Assembly: GCA_032690845.1 (NCBI GenBank)
Contig: CM064424.1
Span: 44,033,511-44,097,510, forward strand
Length of the DNA stretch: 64,000 nucleotides
Direction of reading: 5' to 3'
DNA from: Eleusine coracana subsp. coracana
Taxonomy: Eukaryota > Streptophyta > Magnoliopsida > Poales > Poaceae
The notes under the pieces were generated by a model. It was given only the letters and a program-made list of their open reading frames with translations, did not search any database and was not told the DNA's origin. How positions within the stretch are numbered: the first letter of the stretch is position 1; every line of letters begins with the position of its first letter. Made by a program: the position numbers and the translations under genes. This document shows positions 56,596-64,000 of this stretch, piece after piece.

Positions 56596-58133
56596 TGAGA
56601 AACCATGTGGATATGTGCCATGGTTTGCTATATTTGTGTTGAGTAATTGACTTGAGCAGATTTGGTGTTTAAGTTGAAATGCGGGAATCCAGGGATTGCA
56701 TGGGTTTGCATATCATGGTTATGACTAACCGGAGTTGGTGGATATATTGGTGATATTGCAGGAGATGGGAAATGTGTTTGCTTGTCCATGATGTGTAGGT
56801 CACTGGTGTCGACTTGGCGGTCAACAACGAGAGGATCGAGCACAAGTAGGGGACTTGGGGCCAGACAATCGGGATGCCGGGTGAAGTCAAGGATGATCCA
56901 CACCATACACGTGGAGAGGCAAGAAGCATGGATGGTTTCGCGGTTGAGCCTCAAAACCGTGGTGATGATGAAGACAGCGTGTTGACCAAGTCAAGACGAA
57001 CGGGATGCTGGTGCAAGTGACAAGGGGGCTCGATGGACAGGGACTGGGAGAGACTTGCCGGTGGTCAGGATCGTGGGACAAGGTGACACACATCGACATC
57101 AAGAAGTCGTGCTTTGAGGAGTGTGCAAGGCGGTTTCCCAGTTTGAGCCCCAAAACCAGTGGCAGTGGTTGGTGGTGCACGTGGCCTTGTGTTAGGATTC
57201 TATTCAAAGTGTTAGGAGACGACTTCATATTTTAGAGGAGAGGAAAGGGTGTGTGAGAGACATCTCTTGCTCTTCCAAATAGTGGGAGGAAGAGGGTGGC
57301 TTCCTAGCCTTGTACCTATGGATCTTGTACGCACCTTTCTATGATATGAGAAGCATTTTCGTGCTCAAGATTTCCCTCTTCACTTGAATCCCGAAATTCC
57401 CTTTTTCCTATTTTCGGAGCTATTTTCGTGGTGACCCTTTGGACGAATTTTTGTCCCGGATTTCTTGAGAAACTTGTTGCTAGGATGAGCTAGAACAATC
57501 CTCTATGGATCCTTGAATGATTCAATAGCTCTAGCACCTTCTATTTCAAGGATTTCTCAAGTTTCCTCTTTTTGGTGTTCTTGGCACATGGTCTAAAATT
57601 CGTGATAATTCCTTGAGCCAATTGAGATAATTTTCTAGGATTAGGGTCATGATGTGATGAGGATTCACTGGTCCAAAAATCGCATCATTTGGAGTTCGTT
57701 TGGTTAGGTTTTGGAGAAGATTTGCCAAATTCCCAAAAGTTTCTGCTGTTCTGTCGGGCTCGATCGACACTGCCTACGATCAGGACCAGCACTGCCGGTG
57801 GGTCTCAGAACCCTGCACCAGCACTGCTGATGGGCCAGATCGGCACTGCCGATGGGGCCAACCGGCACTGCCGGCGGTGGTTCAGTAAGGTGCAGTTTGT
57901 GAAGTTTTTTTGACTATCTCGAGTCTCTGTTGTTTTCTTATTATTTCCGTTGTGTCTCTTGCTGTGGTTGATCACTCCTAGGGCTAGTACACCACTATTT
58001 GGTGTGTGTAGTCCTGGTGATCGGTTCGGAGGTTGGCTTGGGTTGTTTTTGGGATATAGGCCAAGTTCTCTTGGAGAATTTTGATTGGCTCCCATTCACC
58101 CCCCCCCCCTTTGGTCGCCTTCTCGGTCCTTCA
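56596..58133 (+). repeat. Copia-4 3' LTR (about 1538 bp)
   Basis: A tract CAAGAGGGAGAT (about 56584-56595) precedes TGAGAAACC at 56596; the end is CGGTCCTTCA at 58133, just after a C run (about 58098-58109). Words such as 'gatatgagaagcattttcg' near 57343 fit an R region. Variants of the CGGCACTGCCG palindrome lie at about 57765-57875, in U5. No second LTR is available, so the start is probable, not proven. Confidence 0.6.
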
Positions 58134-61100
58134 GATAGACTAGTCATAGGGTGACTACTCTATCCAAGTCAAAGTGAGACATGTGGGCATTTTGAACATT
58201 TGACCTAAAGACTAAGATCTAGGGGTCAAATCTCATACCTAGGGCAATGAAGAGGAGAAAGTTGATGGAGATAGCGGAACTTCCGTGGGGAAGGGGTTGA
58301 ATCTCCACCAAATCCACGGGAATTGCTGGTTGAACCTCCAAATCGCCGCAAATCCACGTCCCATAATCTCAGAAAACTTTCTATACAAAAGTTGCTCCAA
58401 ATTTCATTCCACACACCCACAAAAATTGGCAGCTCAAACAAAAATTCGGAAGACCTAGCCTTGACTGCAACAGTAAGGGTGGCAGATTTTCTTTTCAACC
58501 TTATATGACCCACCTTTTCTCTCTTTTTTTCCTACTTCCTTCCCTACCAAGCCAAACCACCCATGGTGGCCAGCCAGGGGCTTCACCTGGACGTCAAGAC
58601 ACTTCTCCTCCTCCTCTCTTTGGTCAAGAGCACAAGTCAAGGCCAATTTTGTCCTCTCTCTCTTAGCCGGCCACCATTACTGAAAGAAAGGACTCCGGCT
58701 CAAGTCTCTGCAAAGCAAGTTTTTCCTAGCAGCAGCAGCACACTAGCATGCCCCTCTTGAGCTCCTGGAGGTCACCGCTCCTTTTCTCCTTGCGTGAGCT
58801 GCCATGATGGAAGGTTTTCTCGGAGTTCGACCAAGCACAACCACCCTCCACCTCACCTTCAATTCTCTTCCTTCGGTGAGTTCTAGTTCAATTTCTTGCT
58901 AATATAGCTTCCTCACATCATGGAGCATCTATTACAATCACCTGTCATGCAAGTCCCCAACTCAAATCATCAGAAATCGAGGTTTTCTGGCCGCCCAGCT
59001 ACTCCTCTGTTCTGTTTTATTGTTCACGAGCAAAAAAAAATCAAAAAAATGAGAAATTAGTTAGCAGATTCAAAAATTCATATCTCTCAAAATTGAGATG
59101 ATAAAATAGTGAAACAAGTTTTGTTGGACTCTTTGAGAGATGATCTATCTACTAGTGAGCATGATGATCAGGTTTTACAAATATAAACTTGTTTAAAAAT
59201 TCATGAGAAATAGGACCTTGTTTAACACTATTAAATTAATATCTCCAGTTATATTCATGGTAAAATCATGAAACTTGGCATGCATACATATAATGGCATT
59301 TAGGAACTGCTCACCAAGTCTCATATTTTATTTATGCATATGTTTGCATTTATAGCAGATTTTGTGTTCTCTGTATATGAATTTTTCATAATTTATTTAT
59401 TCATGATTAAACTCTGAAACCTAGCATTAAGTAACTTTTGAACATTTTCTAAGTCCTGGTAATTCACACAAAATAATTCCTTATAGAATCATGTTAATAA
59501 ATTTCAAAGTATCAAACGCTATAGATTAACTATTTGCCTAGACTAAGAATTAGTTAAGTTTAATTTCCTTTAAGGAATCATTCATGTTTGAACCTGATCA
59601 ATCACATTCTAGGCATTTTCATTCATATCATTTAACCTTGATTTCTAATCCTTAGGCTAAAACTCATGTTTGATATATAATTATATTAGTAAACGACATG
59701 TGTTATTTAGGAGTTAATAAAGGAAATACTTCAAATGAAACAACCTACTTATTCTTAATTTAATTTTTTGTGCATCTCATTATCATGAGCATCATGTCAT
59801 TGCATGCATTGTTGTAACAAAGTTCCATGTCTTTGTTATATTAATTCTCGTCGTGCATTGCATTCACTCAATTAGGAAACAACGAGTTGAAATCAAAGGA
59901 TGTCGATGCCGATGCCGATGCCGAGAAGACAGTGATGGAGATGTCCATGATCTTGAGAGTGCAAACATTTTCCAAACCTAAGGCAAGCCCCGGTGCACAA
60001 CAACTTATTTGAGAGTCCTTGTTTGTTTACTCACAACATAGGGATCTTGTATTGTGCATTAGATATAAGGCTTGGATGAAAACCCACTTGAATAAACAAA
60101 CAATGACCTATAATTAGTTTATGTTATTAAGCCTTTTCATTAGCAAATGCTATGCTTAAACTAGTGGAGTCAATGGTAGGCTATGGGATCACTTGATTCA
60201 ATTATGATTAACATGAAGGATGAACTTGGATAAAATTGAGAATCTATTGTTGCAACTCCATGGACAAGTATTGAACAGAACCAAGTGCATACCTTTATAT
60301 GGGAATTGATAAACCTAGTAACTTGGGCGCCGTATTGTTGGGCGGCATTACTCATCAATCCAGAGGTGATGTGAATGGCACAGTGGATGCACGGGTTTGA
60401 GGACCGCTGGAGAGTGCATGGGTTAAGCCTCGAATACGAAGTACTGTATCGTGGGTAGGACCTGTACTCGGGATCGATGGCCCCGGATTGACTTTATAGG
60501 AATCTCGTGAATGGTGGCCATACGTGTTCTTAAATGATGCATATGTCATGTACTTGGGTTTTCTCCTGCAGGATGTAAATCAATTCGAATTGCCGTCCCT
60601 TGTGGTTATGAGTACCTCTTGTTTCGAGTAGTGGCAATGATACTTAAGTAGAGAAGATTGGTTATGAATACTGGATTTAATTTACTCTATGGTTACACAT
60701 TGCTATGTTGTATTGTTCTTTATATTTGTACCCTCTTAACAGCTAGCTAGGTTCAACTAAGGTTATTCTTCTGCAGCTAGCAATTAAAAATTGGTTAAGG
60801 AACAAATTGTAGGATAGAACTAATAGGTGCTTTTATGCAAATGTCAAATAAGCCCGGTCAGCCCCCTGCATATTAGGAGTTGGTTTTAGTAAACCTTTTG
60901 ATGGGTAAGTCTTACGGAGTATGTTAGATACTTAGACTGTGCGATTTATGTTACTTTTAGGTTTCCCTCAGGCTAACTACTGTGATTGTTGCAACAAGAT
61001 TATGTGGGAAGGTGAGGAACCACGAGACTGGACCATCAAGTGGGTTCCTAGCTCACCTACCCACGACGAGTGAGCCATTGCCATAGGCCCAGCATGGTTT

Positions 61101-61370
61101 ACTTAGGCTATCTACATCGTGTTTATCATGTTTCTGCTTCCGCATATTTAAGTAATCTGAACCAAGAACATATGTATAGTAATGTAACTAAATTTGCTTC
61201 CGCTATGACTCTCAAACTTGTAATATTATGCACTTAATGATGTATCTTTGTAAATGATGGATGTTCACGTGTGAATGCTATGTATGGTTACTTCGGTAAT
61301 CATCTCCCGAGGCGATCCTGTATGGCACACTCTATATTTTGGTATAGGGATTGGACAAAAACTACTACAA
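58134..61370 (+). mobile_element. Large LTR-like block, family X, plus orientation
   Basis: From about 58365 it matches the reverse complement of 19318-21085 for about 1.75 kb (for example AATCTCAGAAAACTTTCTAT near 58366 and the GATGCC tract near 59905). After about 60130 it continues beyond the truncation point of the other copy. The stretch at 58134-58364 is not shared. It is probably a long gypsy LTR or LTR plus leader. No protein domain was recognised; the frames at 58563 and 60170 are not supported. Confidence 0.5.
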
Positions 61371-61590
61371 GATTGAACTTTTGGACAGGTTGGATAGGGA
61401 GTATAAGATTTGTTTCAACTTTTGAATAGCAACAATCAACCAAGTAAACCTATATTCACAAGTTTCAACAATATGATCTATTGATCAAAACATTTGTTTT
61501 GAAAAAAACAAAGACATTATGAAGTTTTGAAAAGATTTGTTTTTTTTAAGTTCTTTTGCGGGAGCAATACATCAAACAAAGTATAAGATT
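61371..61590 (-). other. Probable 3' UTR of copia-5
   Basis: AT-rich, non-coding, adjacent to the end of the copia RNase H. Nothing else seen. Confidence 0.4.
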
Positions 61591-62590
61591 CTACTCCAAG
61601 TTGGATGAGTCGAGAATATTCAGTTCACTCCTAAGTTCACAAAAACGCTTCTCATCTAGGGGTTTGGTAAATATATCGGCTAGTTGTTTGTCAGTTCTAA
61701 CATAGCTAATCTCAATATCCCCCTTTATAGAATGATCTCTCAAGAAGTGGTGCCAGATATCTACATGTTTAGTTCTATTATGATCAATCGGGTTATGTGC
61801 AATCATGATGGCACTCTCATTGTCACATAGGAGTGGAACTTTGGTCATAGTGTATCCAAAGTCCTTTAGAGTTTGTCGCATCCAAAGTAGTTGTACACAA
61901 CAACTTTCGGCTACCACATACTCCGCTTCGGCTGTGGGTAGGGCAATGCAATTTTGTTTCTTGAATGACCATGACACAAGAGATCTACCCAATAATTGGC
62001 ACATCCCGGAGGTACTTTTCATATCTACCTATCATCCAGCGTAGTCGGCATCGGAATAACTGACTAGCTTGAACTTGGAGCCCTTGGTATACCACAATCC
62101 TAGGTTTGGGGTGTGAACCAAATATCTCAAGATTCTTTTTACAGCCACCAAGTTACTTTCCTTAGGAGCACTTTGAAATCTTGCACACATGCACACACTA
62201 AGCATGATATCGGGCCTAGATGGACAAAGATAAAGCAAAGAGCCAATTATGGATCGATATACCTTTTGATCCATGGGCTTACCGTTTACATCTAGTCCTA
62301 GGTGTCATTTGTCTTCATGGGAGTCTTGTTCGACTTTGCTTTCTCCATGTCAAACTTCTTTAGTATGTTTTGAGTGTACTTGGTTTGACTTTTGAATGTT
62401 CCTTCTTCAAGTTGCTTCACTTGAAAACCTAGAAAGAACTTCAACTCCCCCATCATGGACATTTCAAATTTCCTAGTCATAATCTTGGCAAACTCATCAC
62501 AAAAAGATTGATTAGTAGAACCAAATATGATGTCATCAATATATATTTGGCATACAAATAAATCATTATCAACTTTTCTTATGAAGAGAG
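61591..62590 (-). pseudogene. Copia-5 RT end and RNase H
   Basis: RT part (to about 62590): DLFVCQIYIDDIIFGSTNQS (the Y-x-D-D catalytic motif as YIDD), SMMGELKFFLGFQVKQLEEG. A break near 62290 follows, then GSLLYLCPSRPDIMLS, LVSYSDADYAG, two consecutive stops (near 62030-62037), and STSGMCQLLGRSLVSWS, LPTAEAEYVVAESCC, CDNESAIMIA, TDKQLADIFTKPLDEKRF, ending normally. The N-terminal part of RT is lost where the next LTR starts. Different family from copia-1. Confidence 0.88.
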
Positions 62591-63096
62591 AGTTGGAGAT
62601 ATGCCCAAGAGACATTAGGGATTTGATTTGTATATGAGGGTCATACGGATATTGATCCATGAGGGATTAGTCCACTAATGGGCCAACTTGTCGAGGCCCA
62701 TTGGAAGGGTCTATATAAGTGGAGGCGGGGCAAGGGGTACAGACTGCACCAGTTCATAACCCTAGCCGCCGCGCTCCTCCCTCTCGCCCACAAAACCCTA
62801 ATCGTGTTGCCGGTGCTAGCACGCCACGCACGGTGCTCCAACCCCGTACGTGTGGATACCGCGAGGAGGCACTGCTATTGCTACAGTGACGGACGGCTGG
62901 ACTAAGAGGAGACGATTGACGTGATCGACTACTTCCTCTACACCGATGCGTGAATTCGTTGGACGAGCTGCTCCAACATTCACTTCCGCTCCGCCTGTGC
63001 GTCTAGTGGTAACGATCCACGATCCCCTCTTACAAGGTTTCCTAGTTGAACGGTAGAAATTATTATATGCTATTGTAGCCTACCCGTTTTCCAACA
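62591..63096 (+). repeat. Copia-6 5' LTR (506 bp)
   Basis: Starts AGTTGGAGATATGCCCAAGA, a known grass copia LTR opening with the TG mutated, and ends TTTTCCAACA at 63096, one base before a primer site. TATATAA lies at 62712-62718. It interrupts copia-5 RT. The element continues off the window. Confidence 0.75.
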
Positions 63097-63097
63097 G

Positions 63098-63110
63098 TGG
63101 TATCAGAGCC
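63098..63110 (+). promoter_or_regulatory. Copia-6 primer binding site
   Basis: TGGTATCAGAGCC, complementary to the initiator tRNA-Met 3' end, one base after the LTR. Confidence 0.85.
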
Positions 63111-64000
63111 GACCTTGTGTAGTTTGTGATCTGGATCTTGTGCATATAGTTGATATGCTGATGTATTAGATGAGATCTATTACATGTTTTTGTGTATAGG
63201 TTGATTAGATCAATGGTGATAGGGAGGTTCACAAGGTAATGGGCGAATACCGATACATGCATCTTTGATTTATTTCTGTTCTTTCTCCATGCATGCGCGA
63301 CTTGTCCCTACCGGCTGGAATCACCATCGAGACTAACTGCGTACGCCAGTAGAGGAGCCAATAGTATCATGATCATGTACCGTAGTCTACTCATGAAAAC
63401 CTAATGGAAAATTGAGGCATTGTGAATGACTCAAAATTGGGCAAATATGATTTTCCCGATAGGATTTCCATTGTGATTTCATAGATACGATCTGTGAAAT
63501 CCTATGAGGTTTTCATGACTCGAAAGCGGGACCACCATACGGACACACCTAGATTGTTATAACCCTTTTTGGCCACATGTTAGCATTCGCTCCTCGCCTA
63601 ACTTGTTTTTGCAGAGTATGTTGTGAATGGTATGGCCCAAAATATGCATGTGATGTATGCATGTGATTTACATGGGTTGCGTGCCATGATTAATTACAGC
63701 TGGGTTGAGGCTGTCATATTATTGTATAATGGCCTGTGTGTCGACCTGTGATGCTTGATATTCTCATGTAATTCATTACTAGCTATTATTTGTAGTAGCT
63801 AAGTGTTAGTTCATATAGGCCTCAAGCATGATGGTTGAAGGGACGGGAGACATGGCGATGGCTATGGAGATGGAAATCACCAACTGAAAAGGGCCATGCT
63901 ATTTCGCAATTAATATGATTGCATGTGATGATGTTCCTGTCATCCTATTCTTTCTTGTGTTATTTATATTGGATATGATTAACATGCTAGAATAGGTTCC
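63111..64000 (+). other. Copia-6 leader, continues beyond the window
   Basis: No open frame of note. Probably the untranslated leader before gag or a degenerated gag start. Confidence 0.45.

Larger units (their letters stand above)
47088..58133 (+). mobile_element. Copia-4: 3' end of a Ty1/copia element, split by the CRM-like gypsy
   Basis: Only the RNase H end (47103-47472), a long 3' UTR, a polypurine tract (about 56583-56595) and a 3' LTR (56596-58133) remain. The gypsy at 48727-56496 interrupts the UTR at CTTTG. The upstream part is missing at the gag-only copia border. No target duplication could be checked. Confidence 0.7.

Noticed and set aside
58563..58760. 65-residue frame with a hydrophobic N-terminus resembling a signal peptide
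   Set aside because: Short, isolated, inside a repeat block and not conserved in the inverted relative.

Overview
This window looks like nuclear DNA of a flowering plant, most likely a grass, from heterochromatin or pericentromeric DNA. I found no convincing host gene, tRNA, rRNA or bacterial-type feature. Almost all of it is nested, decayed LTR retrotransposons: Ty3/gypsy elements of the Tat type (two RNase H domains, antisense extra ORF), a CRM-like gypsy, SIRE/Maximus-like Ty1/copia elements, gag-only copia, and several solo or truncated LTRs. The grass and lineage names are inferences from protein motifs and LTR style.

Layout. 1-653 unassigned. 654-1400 a worn LTR relic of the CRM-like family. 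1447-14223 a plus-strand Tat element (Tat-1), which lost its distal half and retains part of an antisense ORF. Copia-1 (6150-12905, minus strand, 5-bp target duplication ACATT) sits inside its RNase H region. 14224-22236 a second copy of the same family (copia-2), carrying a solo LTR (14393-15668, TSD CATAC) and a truncated LTR (19318-21406). 22237-24176 two further LTR fragments.

24182-47082 a long non-autonomous copia with 2.5-kb LTRs and only a gag gene (TSD CTAAT). It holds a CRM-like solo LTR (31300-32221, TSD ATCAT). A complete but decayed Tat element (Tat-2, 33448-44941, minus strand, TSD ATATT) is inserted in its 3' LTR. 47088-58133 is the 3' end of another plus-strand copia, split by a nearly complete CRM-like gypsy (48727-56496, minus strand, TSD CTTTG). 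58134-61370 is a large LTR-like block that is an inverted relative of 19318-21406. 61591-62590 is a copia RT/RNase H remnant. 62591-64000 is the 5' LTR, primer site and leader of another copia that runs off the window.

The most notable content is in Tat-2. On the strand opposite gag-pol it carries a gene that reads as seven exons (34748-38004). All six splice junctions keep one frame, giving about 936 codons interrupted by four nonsense codons. It has its own CCAAT/TATA promoter and a 60-bp tandem repeat just upstream. A relative of its first exon survives antisense in Tat-1. Second, two distinct copia families carry arrays of near-perfect palindromes with one central base directly upstream of the LTR TATA box. 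Third, the CRM-like pol frame continues through the polypurine tract about 310 bases into the LTR.

All coding regions are broken by nonsense codons or frameshifts. LTR boundaries with TG...CA ends and matching target duplications are read directly from the sequence. Boundaries marked approximate are not.
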